In this document: positions 25,208 to 34,036 of the stretch, in pieces
How positions within the stretch are numbered: the stretch's first letter is position 1
How the letters are laid out: every line of letters begins with the position of its first letter
Assembly (NCBI RefSeq): GCF_026343185.1
Contig: NZ_JAPEMA010000001.1
Coordinates: 2,232,001-2,296,000, forward strand
From: Streptomyces sp. NBC_00091
GTDB lineage: Bacteria; Actinomycetota; Actinomycetes; Streptomycetales; Streptomycetaceae
DNA length: 64,000 bases
Reading direction: 5' to 3'
Made by a program: the position numbers and the translations under genes
The notes under the pieces: generated by a model
Told to the model about the DNA's origin: nothing
Seen by the model: the letters and a program-made list of their open reading frames with translations, nothing else
Databases searched by the model: none

Positions 25208-26392
25208 TCAGATGCTCAGCCAGGAGCCGTACGACAGGAACGAATCCGGCAGCTGGCGGCGTGCGGCTTCCAGTCCTGCGTACGTCTCCCGCACCGTCTG
25301 GTGGTAGCGGGCCTGCTGAGGGGCTGCCTTCCGTGCCTTCAGCAGGTTCTGGAACGACGCGTCGAGGTCTCCGGTCCACATCTGCGCCCGCGCCAGCTCC
25401 GCGTGGTGGTGGCTGCGCCGCGACTTCGGCCAGTCCGCCGGAATGCTCACCCCTCGGCCGGCCTGCGCGGCCTGCCCGTACTGGTCCAGCTCGGCCAACA
25501 CCGACACCCGGTGCACCTGCACGTTGGTCGGACCGAACGCCAGCCAGTGCGTCGACACGGCCTCGCCGGTGCCCTCGGCGATCCGGCCCGCCTCGGCGAG
25601 GTGCCCCTCCGCCCGGCCCCCGTCCTTCGACCGGCCGGCCATCACCGCAGCGCCCAGGTGGAGCTGCCCGGTGACGACGTCGCGCTCCCGGCCGGGGTCG
25701 GCCTGCTCCAGAGTCCGGAGGCCCAGATCGATGAGGCGCTGGCCCGTCTTGTACTCGCCCTCGCGCAGGTAGGTGAGGGCGCGCATGTACCGGTACATAC
25801 CGGCGATGACCGCGTCCGAGCCGCGCTGCGCCGCCCAGTCCATGCGCGCCAGGGCGATGGCGGCCAAGTCGTAGTAGCCCAGCTTCGAGGCCACGTCGTA
25901 GGCGGTGCGATAGGTGGAGGCCAGGAGCAACCACCCTTCCCCACGCGGGGTTGCGTGGGCAGCGGTGGTGGCCTCCTGGATGAGCCCCGGGATGCGGGAG
26001 GCAACCTGCTTGATCTCGCCCGCGCGGACCGCGACGAGGAGTTCCTCCGCGTCGTCGGCGAGGAGCCGGTGCGCACGCGGGGTGATGTCGGGATCTGCGC
26101 CCAGGTCGTACAGGTCCAAGGCCTCACGGATGGGCCTTATCAGGACGTCGAGTTCGTCCGCGCGCAGCTCGGTCATGTAGGGCTGGCCGGTGACGGTCTG
26201 GACCTGGACCCGGAGGGCTCTGGCCACGGCGGCGATGACGTGGGGCGAGGCCGGAGTGACGCCCTGTTCGACCTTGGTGAGGGTCCCGTAGGGGACTGCG
26301 GAGAGGTCGGACAACGCGGCCTGGGTGAGGTGGCGTTCCCGGCGCAGGCGGCGGATACGCGCACCGGTGTGGTCGTGAGGTAGAGAGTGCAT
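25208..26392 (-). CDS. XRE-family regulator with TPR-like domain (cargo gene)
   Basis: This 394-residue protein has an N-terminal helix-turn-helix (about residues 9-65, ARIRRLRRERHLTQAALSD and GTLTKVEQGVTPA). A long all-helical domain of TPR-like repeats fills about 85-390 (for example WLLLASTYRTAYDVASKLG and GQLHLGAAVMAG). Such proteins in Streptomyces act as peptide- or ligand-sensing regulators of adjacent small genes. It sits within the inverted-repeat-bounded cargo, followed by two small genes. The ATG at 26392 is the natural start. Targets are unknown. Confidence 0.85.
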   Translation of the reverse strand: MHSLPHDHTGARIRRLRRERHLTQAALSDLSAVPYGTLTKVEQGVTPASPHVIAAVARALRVQVQTVTGQPYMTELRADELDVLIRPIREALDLYDLGADPDITPRAHRLLADDAEELLVAVRAGEIKQVASRIPGLIQEATTAAHATPRGEGWLLLASTYRTAYDVASKLGYYDLAAIALARMDWAAQRGSDAVIAGMYRYMRALTYLREGEYKTGQRLIDLGLRTLEQADPGRERDVVTGQLHLGAAVMAGRSKDGGRAEGHLAEAGRIAEGTGEAVSTHWLAFGPTNVQVHRVSVLAELDQYGQAAQAGRGVSIPADWPKSRRSHHHAELARAQMWTGDLDASFQNLLKARKAAPQQARYHQTVRETYAGLEAARRQLPDSFLSYGSWLSI

Positions 26393-26468
26393 AGTGGCTC
26401 CCGTTCTGACTCGACACCAGAACGGTACCGGCCCGGCCGACGGTGGATCTCGGCGAGCAGATCGAGGA

Positions 26469-27518
26469 CTACGGACGCCTTACGGCAGGGCGGGGTATGC
26501 CGTGGCCGAGGGCGGCCAGAATCGCAGCCTCCTTGCCCGGCGTGATGCCGTGCTCGGCGGCCCTGGGATGCTCCACCGGACGGCCTTCGGCCTCCAGCCA
26601 TTCCCAGGTGTCGCTGATGGTCGTGGTCAAGGGCCGGCAGGACAGTCCGGCCGCCACGGCACGCGACGAGTCCACGGACCACACACCGGCGGCGGTGCGC
26701 CACAACGGCATCTCGGTCCACTGGCGAACGCCGTGATCCTCCAGCACGGCCGGATCAGCCCAGACGACTTGTCCGACGCCGCCGGTGACAGCAAGGCAAT
26801 GGGCGAGGAACTCCCCGGTGGAGAGCGGGGTCGGATGGGCGATGTTGAAAGCCCCGCCGCCGGTTCGAGCGGCTTGATCCAGAGCGAACGCGGCCACGTC
26901 GCGCACGTCCACGGGCTGGATCGAGCGTGAGGACGGGGCAGCGGCGAGGATCACCCCGCCGCGCTCGGCCCGCCGTAGCCACCACGGCAGCCGGCCCACG
27001 TACTCGCCGGGCCCCAGAATCACCCCGGGGCGGAGAACCACCGCGTCGCCCCCGAAGGTCTGACGGACGGCCTTCTCCGCCCCGGCCTTCTGGAACCCGT
27101 ACTTCGTGGGAGACCCGTCGGCACCGGTGTATCCGAACGACTCATCGGCGTCGGCCGGTGCGTCCAGCAGAGCCGAGTGCTCCGTCAGAGGCTGATGCGG
27201 CCACCCCTGATAGACGGACACGGTGGAAACGTGCACCCAGCGGCCAACCACCGGACGCAGGGCCTCGGCGGCCGCCAACACGGTGTGGGGAGCCATCTCC
27301 CCCGACGAGGTGTCCACGACGGCGTCCCACGAACCCGACTGCGCCAGACGCTTCAGATCCGCGTCGCTGGTCCGGTCACCTCGTACCGTCTCAATGCCTT
27401 CCGGCACAGCGCCGGAGCGACCCCGGTTGAACGCGGTCACGTCCCAACCGCGAGCGAGCGCGCCCTCGATCACTGCTCTGCCAAGGAACCAGCCACCATC
27501 CAGCACCAAGATTCGCAT
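26469..27518 (-). CDS. NAD(P)-dependent epimerase/reductase (cargo gene)
   Basis: This 349-residue protein is of the extended SDR type (NAD-dependent epimerase/dehydratase). The start MRILVLDGGWFLGRAVIEGA is the nucleotide-binding glycine motif in the GGxxFLG form. A segment WVHVSTVSVYQG follows near residue 95, where SDR enzymes carry catalytic Ser/Tyr, and KYGFQKAGAEKAV is consistent with the Tyr-xxx-Lys site. Substrate is unknown; members act on sugars or isoflavone-like compounds. It is the gene furthest upstream in the cargo, 76 bp before the XRE gene, and may not be in one transcript with it. Confidence 0.87.
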   Translation of the reverse strand: MRILVLDGGWFLGRAVIEGALARGWDVTAFNRGRSGAVPEGIETVRGDRTSDADLKRLAQSGSWDAVVDTSSGEMAPHTVLAAAEALRPVVGRWVHVSTVSVYQGWPHQPLTEHSALLDAPADADESFGYTGADGSPTKYGFQKAGAEKAVRQTFGGDAVVLRPGVILGPGEYVGRLPWWLRRAERGGVILAAAPSSRSIQPVDVRDVAAFALDQAARTGGGAFNIAHPTPLSTGEFLAHCLAVTGGVGQVVWADPAVLEDHGVRQWTEMPLWRTAAGVWSVDSSRAVAAGLSCRPLTTTISDTWEWLEAEGRPVEHPRAAEHGITPGKEAAILAALGHGIPRPAVRRP

Positions 27519-27539
27519 GCCCGCGCCCCTGCCACGGAT

Positions 27540-27610
27540 CCGGGCGGCTTACGACCACCCCAAACGGGCTGCGGACGCCGAAAAGAGAGGAACGCGTAGC
27601 GATCTGAGGC
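27540..27610. repeat. Degenerate extra copy of the inverted-repeat inner end
   Basis: The 70 bp just inside the right arm resemble the inner end of the arm itself (segments ACGCGTAGCGATCTGA and AAACGGGCTGCGGACGCCGA match with several changes), in the same orientation. This suggests an earlier duplication or repeated insertion at this spot. The bases lie past the epimerase start and code for nothing. Confidence 0.55.
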
Positions 27611-27616
27611 GCCCAG

Positions 27617-28008
27617 GTGCTCCTCCCGCCGCTCTCATCAACATTTGGTGCAGGGATCAGCCCCAGACGGCCGGTAGGCGCTGAGAAATGAGGAGCGCGT
27701 AGCGATCTGACGCGCCCCGGGCCCCCGGCCCTGGGCCCTCCTTGAACGGGCCCGGATGCCCGGCGTGGCAAGGCCCGGCCCCTCGCCTCATCGCTGACGG
27801 GGCCGCTCCTCCTGCTCCTGCCCCGTGACCGTTCCTTTGGGGGGTTCTCGGCAGTCCTTGTCTTTCCGGGGCGGGGCGGGCTGTCAAGGGTGGCCGAAGG
27901 CCATCGCGAAGCGACGCGACGAAGGAGCGCCCTTGACGGACCGGCCCGACACGGAAGGACGATGGGACTGACGGGAAACCCCCAAACCAGCCCTGACACC
28001 GCCCAGCC
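27617..28008. repeat. Right arm of the ~392-bp inverted repeat
   Basis: Inverted copy of 24349-24741. The outer end (CCGCCCAGCC) lies 49 bp before the otsB stop; the inner end is marked by GTGCTCCTCCCGCCGCTCTC. The exact inverted 55-bp core is at 27883-27937. Frames through the arm do not persist between the copies because of small indels, so it is treated as non-coding. Confidence 0.93.
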
Positions 28009-28056
28009 GGGACCCGGATCCCCGGAGTCCCGGCCCACCCCGCGACCCGCCCGCCC

Positions 28057-28914
28057 TCAGGCGCGCAGCGCACCCGCCAGCTGCGACAGGAACGCCGTCA
28101 CCGCGCCCGGGCCCGGGAGGACTAGGTCGGCTCGGGCGGCGAGTTCCGGGACCTCGGCGGAGCCGCTGCACACCAGGAGCCCCGGGAGGCCCTCGGCGCG
28201 GCGCTTCTCGACCGCCGAGTACGCCGCGAGGTCCCCGAGGTCGTCCCCCGCGTACAGCACGGCCTCGGCGTCCCGTTCCGTGAGGAACTCCGTCAGGGCG
28301 ACGCCCTTGTCCATCCCCGGCGGGCGCAGCTCGAGCACCGCCCGGCCCGGCTCGACCATCAGCCCGTGCCGGGCGGCCAGCTCGGCGAGGGGTTCGCGCA
28401 GGGCGTCGAAGGCCGCCGTCGGGTCTTCGGCGCGGCGGGTGTGGACGGCCAGCGCCTGGCCCTTCTCCTCGATCCAGGTCCCGCGCCACGCCCCGATCGC
28501 GTCGAGGAACCCCGGCAGCTCCGCCCGTACGGCGGCGACGCCCGGGTGCTCGGCGGGGGCGTGCACGATGCCGGTGACGGCGTCCCAGCGCTCGGCCCCG
28601 TAGTGGCCCAGGACCACCAGGTGCTCCAGCCCCGGCACCCCGGCGAAGCCGCCGTAGCGGACGGCGACCCCGGCCGGCCGGCCGGTGACCACGGCGACCG
28701 CGTCGACCTGGGGGGCCAGCTCGGCGAGCGCCGGCACGGCGGCCGGGTGGGCGCGGGCCTGGTCGGGGTCGGGGACGATCTCGGCGAGGGTTCCGTCGAA
28801 GTCGAGGGCGATGACGGCTCTGCGGGGTGCGCGGAGGAGGGCTTCGAGTCCCTCGCGTCCGGCTGCGGTGGCGGGCACGGGCATAGGCGGCAGGTCGTGC
28901 GGCTGGCTCCCCAT
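28057..28914 (-). CDS. otsB: Trehalose-6-phosphate phosphatase
   Basis: This 285-residue HAD-superfamily enzyme dephosphorylates trehalose-6-phosphate to trehalose, following OtsA. Motif I DFDGTLAEI (Asp nucleophile, about residue 38), motif II VTGRP, the conserved Lys in GMDKGVALTEF and motif IV YAGDDLGDLAAY are intact. Convergent to otsA with the inverted-repeat cargo between them. Its start (ATG 28914) is 54 bp from the DUF3263 gene. Confidence 0.94.
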   Translation of the reverse strand: MGSQPHDLPPMPVPATAAGREGLEALLRAPRRAVIALDFDGTLAEIVPDPDQARAHPAAVPALAELAPQVDAVAVVTGRPAGVAVRYGGFAGVPGLEHLVVLGHYGAERWDAVTGIVHAPAEHPGVAAVRAELPGFLDAIGAWRGTWIEEKGQALAVHTRRAEDPTAAFDALREPLAELAARHGLMVEPGRAVLELRPPGMDKGVALTEFLTERDAEAVLYAGDDLGDLAAYSAVEKRRAEGLPGLLVCSGSAEVPELAARADLVLPGPGAVTAFLSQLAGALRA

Positions 28915-28968
28915 ACCGATGACCCTACCGGCGCCGTCCGGGCCCGCCCAGCCCCCGCCGTAGACGCT

Positions 28969-29220
28969 CTAGCGCCGGGCCCGCTGGGCCTCGCGGATGC
29001 GTCGGAGGCGGTTGACCGTGCCCGGGGCGTGCTCGAGCGCGCGTGGATCGTCCATCAAGGCGTTGAGCAGCTGGTAGTAGCGGACCGGGGTCAGCCCCAG
29101 CCCTTCGCGTATCGCCCGCTCCTTGGCTCCGGGGCCGGGCCAGGTCCGTCCCTCGTACGCGAGCACCGCCGCCTCGGTGGCTGTCAGAGTCACCCGCGTC
29201 ACCTGCCCGTCGTCCGTCAT
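28969..29220 (-). CDS. DUF3263 protein
   Basis: This 83-residue protein has the DUF3263 pattern: LTATEAAVLAYEGRTWPGPGA, then AIREGLGLTPVRYYQLLN with a helix-turn-helix-like look, and a basic tail ending RREAQ-type residues. The family is actinobacterial; its role is not established. It follows a gap of 68 bp after the solute-binding lipoprotein gene and precedes otsB on the same strand. Confidence 0.9.
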   Translation of the reverse strand: MTDDGQVTRVTLTATEAAVLAYEGRTWPGPGAKERAIREGLGLTPVRYYQLLNALMDDPRALEHAPGTVNRLRRIREAQRARR

Positions 29221-29288
29221 ACGGCCAGATTAACTGCGCCCACCGACACCAACACCGACACCGCCCCCGACCGGCACCGGTAGCGACG

Positions 29289-30593
29289 TCAGCGCTCGCC
29301 GTCCGCCTTGCGCGCCGTCGTCGCGATCTCCTCCAGGACCTTCGCCGGCTGCCCGCCCGGCTGGACGGTCTTGCCGATGTTCTGCTTCAGGTCCTCGCTG
29401 ACCCCGGCCCAGGACTTCTTGCCGACCGGGTAGAGGCGGGCGGTCGGCAGGGCCGTCAGGAAGGTCTTGAGCTGCGTGGCCGAGCCGCCGGTGCTGTTCG
29501 CCATGGCCCGGTAGCCGCTGGTGGTGACCGGCAGCAGGTCGTACTGGTTGGTGAAGGCGGTCACGTTCTTCGCGGAGTACAGGTGGTCCAGGAACTTCCC
29601 GGACTCCTTCTTGTGGCCGTTCTTGAAGGCCATCACCCAGTCCGCGACGCCCATGGTGGAGTGGTCGGTGCCGTCGACGGTCGGCATGGCGACCATGCCG
29701 AACTTCAGGCCCTTGCCGGCGGCCTGCTTCAGCAGCGTCGGGTGGCCGTTGAGCATGCCGACCTCGCCGCGCGTGAAGCCGTCGAAGGCGGCCTGGCGGT
29801 CCAGCTTGCCCGGTTCGACGGGGCCGGTCAGCTGCTGGCCGACCATCTTGTCGCGCAGGAACTCCAGGGACTTGACGTTCTCCGGGGAGTCGATCGAGTA
29901 CGCCTCTTCGTTGTCGGTGTAGCCGCCACCGCCCGAGAGCATCCACATCATCGTCTCGGCCTGGGCCTCCTCGCGGCCCAGGGGCAGGGCGAAGGGGGTC
30001 GGGACGTTCGCCGCCTTGAGCTTCTTGGCGGCGGCCTCGATGTCCGCCCAGCTCTTCGGCTGCCAGCCGGCGGCGCTGTCCTTGGGGATAACCCCGGCGT
30101 CGCCGAGCAGCTTCTGGTTGTAGAAGAGCAGCCGGGTGCTGGCCACGAAGGGCATGCCGTACTGGACGCGCTTGACCTTGCCCGCGTCGGCGAGCTGGCC
30201 GAGGAAGTCCGCCTCGGTGTTCACGGAGAGCAGCTCGTCGACGGTGTAGAGCTTGCCGGCCTCGGCGTAGTCGGCGTAGGCGCCGATCTGCGCGATGTCG
30301 GGGGCCTTGCCCGCCTTGACCATCGCGGCGACCTTGGCGTCGACCTCCGACCAGGAGTAGACGCTGACCTCGACGTGGACGCCGGGGTTGTCCTTCTCGA
30401 AGGCGGTGGCGAGGTTCTCCCAGTACCTGGCGGAGGAGTTCTGCGGATTGTCCCCGTAGTCGGCCGCCACGACCCGCAGGGTCACCTCGTTGTCCCCGGT
30501 GAGGCCGGACACGGCTCCACAGCCCGCCAGTGTCGCGACGGTCAGGCACAGTGCGGCGCCGGTCGCGGCCGGCCTCAGGTAACGGCCCTTCAC
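29289..30593 (-). CDS. Sugar-binding lipoprotein of an ABC importer
   Basis: This 434-residue extracellular solute-binding protein family 1 member captures a sugar for an ABC permease. It has a lipoprotein signal with lipobox LAGC and Cys25 as the lipidation site, then an open periplasmic-binding fold (FEKDNPGVHVEVSVYSW, PDIAQIGAYADY). No permease genes adjoin it, so it is an orphan binding protein. It is divergent from nagK, and a DasR-like box (30634-30649) lies 40 bp upstream, which suggests an amino-sugar such as GlcNAc or a chito-oligosaccharide. The multi-sugar ATPase MsiK encoded at 56871 could energise its transport. Confidence 0.88.
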   Translation of the reverse strand: MKGRYLRPAATGAALCLTVATLAGCGAVSGLTGDNEVTLRVVAADYGDNPQNSSARYWENLATAFEKDNPGVHVEVSVYSWSEVDAKVAAMVKAGKAPDIAQIGAYADYAEAGKLYTVDELLSVNTEADFLGQLADAGKVKRVQYGMPFVASTRLLFYNQKLLGDAGVIPKDSAAGWQPKSWADIEAAAKKLKAANVPTPFALPLGREEAQAETMMWMLSGGGGYTDNEEAYSIDSPENVKSLEFLRDKMVGQQLTGPVEPGKLDRQAAFDGFTRGEVGMLNGHPTLLKQAAGKGLKFGMVAMPTVDGTDHSTMGVADWVMAFKNGHKKESGKFLDHLYSAKNVTAFTNQYDLLPVTTSGYRAMANSTGGSATQLKTFLTALPTARLYPVGKKSWAGVSEDLKQNIGKTVQPGGQPAKVLEEIATTARKADGER

Positions 30594-30633
30594 AGTTCTC
30601 GATCCACCCCTGGTTGTACGTACGATCCGACGT

Positions 30634-30649
30634 AAGGTCTACACCACTT
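30634..30649. promoter_or_regulatory. DasR-type operator (dre) candidate 1
   Basis: AAGGTCTACACCACTT resembles the dre consensus ACTGGTCTAGACCACT, with one base off in the central CTAG. It is in the divergent region between the binding-protein gene and nagK. DasR is a GntR regulator released by glucosamine-6-phosphate. Confidence 0.65.
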
Positions 30650-30751
30650 TGGCCGCTCCTTCACATCCGGAACGGGGCCGCGCGCGGACTGTGGCCGGAC
30701 CGTGTCCGGATGAAGGTCCTGAATTTGTATGGCCGCTCAACAATCCCCCTC

Positions 30752-30767
30752 AATGGACTAGACCTTT
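30752..30767. promoter_or_regulatory. DasR-type operator (dre) candidate 2
   Basis: AATGGACTAGACCTTT matches the palindromic core TGG-x-CTAGACC. The first 15 bases recur exactly before msiK (56807). It lies 29 bp before the nagK start. Confidence 0.75.
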
Positions 30768-30795
30768 CCCCGCCGAGCACGCGAGACTGTCTGCT

Positions 30796-31737
30796 GTGAA
30801 ACCCGTGAAACACGTCATCGCCCTCGATGTGGGCGGCACCGGGATCAAGGCCGCCCTCATCGGCGCGGAAGGTTCCCTGCTGCACGAGGCACGCCGCGCC
30901 ACCGGCCGCGAGCGGGGCCCCGACGCCGTCGTCGAGACGATCCTGGCCTTCGCCGCCGAGCTCCTCGACCTGGGCCGCGAGCGCTTCGGCACGGCCGCCT
31001 CGGCCGCCGGGGTCGCCGTCCCGGGCATCGTCGACGCCGAGCGGGGCCTCGCCGTCTACGCGGCGAACCTGGGCTGGCGCGACGTACCGATGCGCGACCT
31101 GCTCGGCGCCCGCCTCGGCGGGATCCCGGTCGCCCTCGGCCACGACGTCCGCACGGGCGGGCTCGCCGAAGGCCGCATCGGCGCGGGCCTGGGCGCCGAG
31201 CGCTTCCTCTTCGTCCCCCTCGGCACCGGCATCGCCGGGGCCATCGGCATCGCCGGCCGCATCGAGGCCGGCGCCCACGGCTACGCGGGCGAGATCGGGC
31301 ACATCGTCGTCCGCCCGGGCGGCCCCGCCTGCGGCTGCGGCCAGTACGGCTGCCTGGAGACCCTGGCCTCCGCCTCCGCCGTCAGCCGCGCCTGGGCGGC
31401 CGCCTCCGGCGACCCCGAGGCGGACGCCGCGGACTGCGCCAAAGCCGTCGAGTCCGGCGACGCGGCGGCCCGCGAGGTGTGGCTGGCCGCCATCGGCGCC
31501 CTCGCCGACGGACTGGTCACCGCGATCACCCTGCTGGACCCGAGCACGCTGATCATCGGTGGCGGGCTCGCCGAGGCGGGGGAAACCTTGTTCACACCAC
31601 TGAGGACGGCCGTCGAGGAACGCGTGACGTTCCAGCGGCTGCCCGAGATCGTTCCGGCTGCCCTCGGGGACACCGCCGGATGCCTGGGCGCAGGGCTGCT
31701 CGCCTGGGACCTACTCGCCACGGAGGTACCTGCCTGA
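30796..31737 (+). CDS. nagK: N-acetylglucosamine kinase, ROK family
   Basis: This 313-residue ROK-family kinase phosphorylates N-acetylglucosamine (or a related sugar) to the 6-phosphate. The ATP motif LDVGGTGIKAALIG is at the start, catalytic Asp is in VALGHDVRTGGLAEGR and the zinc-binding CGCGQYGCLE follows near residue 180. The GTG at 30796 follows a dre-like box. Its stop shares a base with the nagA start (TGATG), so both are in one operon. The neighbourhood supports GlcNAc as substrate. Confidence 0.9.
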   Translation: MKPVKHVIALDVGGTGIKAALIGAEGSLLHEARRATGRERGPDAVVETILAFAAELLDLGRERFGTAASAAGVAVPGIVDAERGLAVYAANLGWRDVPMRDLLGARLGGIPVALGHDVRTGGLAEGRIGAGLGAERFLFVPLGTGIAGAIGIAGRIEAGAHGYAGEIGHIVVRPGGPACGCGQYGCLETLASASAVSRAWAAASGDPEADAADCAKAVESGDAAAREVWLAAIGALADGLVTAITLLDPSTLIIGGGLAEAGETLFTPLRTAVEERVTFQRLPEIVPAALGDTAGCLGAGLLAWDLLATEVPA

Positions 31738-32888
31738 TGTCCGGAAGCGCACACAGCACCGTTCTCTCCGGCGCCAGGGTGGTGCTGCCCACCGGGACCG
31801 TGGCGGGCGGCCGCGTCATCGTCGAAGGCGGACGCGTCGCGGGCAGCGCCCCCGAGGACGCGCGCGTCCTCGACCTGTCCGGGCACTGGATCGTCCCCGG
31901 CTTCGTGGACATGCACAACCACGGCGGCGGCGGCGCCTCCTTCACCTCCGGCACCGCCGAGGAGGTCCTGAAGGGCGTACGCACCCACCGCGAGCACGGC
32001 ACCACCACCCTCGTCGCCTCCACCGTCACCGGCGACCTGGACGAGCTGGCCCGGCGCGCCGGCCTGCTCGCCGAGCTCACCCAGCAGGGCGAGATCGCCG
32101 GCATCCACTTCGAGGGCCCCTTCATCAACGCCTGCCGCAAGGGCGCGCACAAGGAGGACCTGCTCCGCGACCCCGACCCGGCCGAGGTCCGCAAGCTGAT
32201 CGACGCCGCGCACGGCGCCGCCCGCATGGTCACCCTCGCCACCGAACTGCCGGGCGGGCTGGACTCCGTACGGCTGCTGGCCGAACACGGGGTCATCGCC
32301 GCGATCGGCCACACGGACTCCACGTACGACCAGACCCGCCAGGCCATCGACGCCGGCGCGACCGTCGCCACCCACCTCTACAACGCGATGCCCGGCCTGG
32401 AGCACCGCGCCCCGGGCCCGATCGCGGCGCTGCTGGAGGACGAGCGGGTCACCGTCGAGCTGATCAACGACGGCACCCACCTGCACCCGGCGATGCTGGA
32501 GCTGGCCTTCCACCACGCGGGCGCGCACCGCGTCGCACTGATCACCGACGCCATGGACGCGGCCGGCTTCGGCGACGGGACCTACCACCTCGGCCCGCTG
32601 GAGGTGGAGGTCAAGGACGGCGTCGCCCGGCTCGTGGAGGGCGGCTCCATCGCCGGCTCCACGCTGACCCTGGACACCGCCTTCAAGCGGTCGGTGACGG
32701 TGGACCGGCTGCCCGTCGAATCCGTGGTCCAGGCGATCTCGGCCAACCCGGCCAAGCTCCTCGGCCTCTACGACGAGGTCGGCTCGCTGGAGCCCGGCAA
32801 GTACGCCGACCTGGTGGTCCTGGACGCCGCCTTCGACGTCAAGGGCGTCATGCGGCGGGGCGAATGGATCGTCAGCCCGCTGGTCTGA
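31737..32888 (+). CDS. nagA: N-acetylglucosamine-6-phosphate deacetylase
   Basis: This 383-residue amidohydrolase removes acetate from GlcNAc-6-phosphate, feeding glucosamine-6-phosphate into glycolysis and to DasR. Metal and substrate motifs are visible: VDMHNHGGGG, HFEGPFIN with the metal Glu (about residue 125), GHTDSTYDQ and ITDAMDAAG with the catalytic Asp. The ATG at 31737 overlaps the nagK stop by one base and has GGAGGT ten bases before it, so translation is coupled. Confidence 0.94.
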   Translation: MSGSAHSTVLSGARVVLPTGTVAGGRVIVEGGRVAGSAPEDARVLDLSGHWIVPGFVDMHNHGGGGASFTSGTAEEVLKGVRTHREHGTTTLVASTVTGDLDELARRAGLLAELTQQGEIAGIHFEGPFINACRKGAHKEDLLRDPDPAEVRKLIDAAHGAARMVTLATELPGGLDSVRLLAEHGVIAAIGHTDSTYDQTRQAIDAGATVATHLYNAMPGLEHRAPGPIAALLEDERVTVELINDGTHLHPAMLELAFHHAGAHRVALITDAMDAAGFGDGTYHLGPLEVEVKDGVARLVEGGSIAGSTLTLDTAFKRSVTVDRLPVESVVQAISANPAKLLGLYDEVGSLEPGKYADLVVLDAAFDVKGVMRRGEWIVSPLV

Positions 32889-32991
32889 ACCGGCCCTTCG
32901 GCCGCCGCGCGAGAGGTGGCCTGCCCGCAGGGCTGGGCTGGCCGCCCTCGATTTGGCATGATCCCGGCACACACCAAGACCGGGACTGGCC

Positions 32992-33936
32992 ATGATCCTC
33001 ACCGTGACGCTCAACACCGCGCTCGACGTCACCCACCGGGTGCCGCGCATGCTGCCGCACACCTCCCACCGGGTCACCGGTGTCACCGAACGCGCCGGCG
33101 GCAAGGGCCTGAACGTGGCCCGGGTGCTCGCCGCGCTCGGCGACGAGGTCACGGCGACGGGCTTCGCGGGCGGCCCGGCCGGGCAGACCGTACGCGAACT
33201 CCTCGCCGCCACCCCGGGAGTGGTGGACGCCCTCGTCCCCTGCGCGGGCACCACCCGGCGCACCTTGGCCGTCGTCGACGACAGCACCGGCGACACCACC
33301 CAGTTCAACGAACCCGGCCCGCAGATCTCCGCCGCCGAATGGGCCGCCTTCCTCGACCGGTACACCGAACTGCTCGCCGGAGCACGCGCGGTGGCCCTGT
33401 GCGGCAGCCTGCCCCCGGGCGTGCCGGTCGGCGCGTACGCGGTGCTCGTACGGGCGGCCCGCGCGGCCGGCGCCCCGGTGCTGCTCGACACCAGCGGCGA
33501 GGCCCTGCGGCGCGGGGTCGCCGCCCGGCCCGAGATCATCAAGCCGAACGCCGCCGAGCTGGCGGAGCTGACCGGCTCCCGCGACCCGCTCCCCGCCACC
33601 CGCGACGCCCGCCGCAGGGGCGCCCACGCGGTGGTCACCTCGCTCGGCCCCGAGGGACTGCTCGCCGCCACCCCCGAGGGCACCTGGCAGGCGGCCCCGC
33701 CCCGCCCGCTGCGCGGCAACCCCACCGGAGCGGGCGACTCCGCCGTGGCGGGCCTGCTCTCCGCCCTCACACGGGGCCTGGACTGGCCCGAGCGCCTCAC
33801 CCGCGCGGTGGCCCTCTCCGCGGCCACCGTCCACGCCCCGACGGCGGGAGACTTCGACCCCCGCACCTACGAGGAGGTCGGACGGGAGGTCACCGTCACC
33901 CAGGTGGCCGCACCGGGGCTCCACCAGGCAACCTGA
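32992..33936 (+). CDS. PfkB-family sugar kinase (1-phosphofructokinase-like)
   Basis: This 314-residue kinase of the PfkB/LacC/FruK branch has GGKGLNVARVLAALG (phosphate-binding, about residues 38-52) and the C-terminal NPTGAGDSAVAG with catalytic Asp (about 247). Substrate is a sugar phosphate such as fructose-1-phosphate or tagatose-6-phosphate; the neighbouring nagK-nagA operon (103 bp upstream) suggests a role in amino-sugar or hexose use. The ATG at 32992 is the first start of the frame. Confidence 0.85.
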   Translation: MILTVTLNTALDVTHRVPRMLPHTSHRVTGVTERAGGKGLNVARVLAALGDEVTATGFAGGPAGQTVRELLAATPGVVDALVPCAGTTRRTLAVVDDSTGDTTQFNEPGPQISAAEWAAFLDRYTELLAGARAVALCGSLPPGVPVGAYAVLVRAARAAGAPVLLDTSGEALRRGVAARPEIIKPNAAELAELTGSRDPLPATRDARRRGAHAVVTSLGPEGLLAATPEGTWQAAPPRPLRGNPTGAGDSAVAGLLSALTRGLDWPERLTRAVALSAATVHAPTAGDFDPRTYEEVGREVTVTQVAAPGLHQAT

Positions 33937-33984
33937 CCGCACCGGCTCCGGGCCACGGCACCGGGCGGGCGGGCGGGAGCGGAA

Positions 33985-34030
33985 CGGCCGAGGGGGAGGT
34001 GCCCACGCGTGGACACCTCCCCCTCGGCCG
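33985..34030. terminator. Bidirectional terminator
   Basis: A perfect 17-bp stem (CGGCCGAGGGGGAGGTG) with a 12-nt loop lies between the convergent kinase gene and the CBM protein gene, 49 bp from one stop and 7 bp from the other. Confidence 0.85.
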
Positions 34031-34036
34031 CGCGCG

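Noticed and set aside
27657..28073. Protein-coding capacity of the inverted-repeat arms
   Set aside because: Related peptides can be read in both arms, but indels that are not multiples of three shift the frame between copies, so selection on a protein is unlikely.
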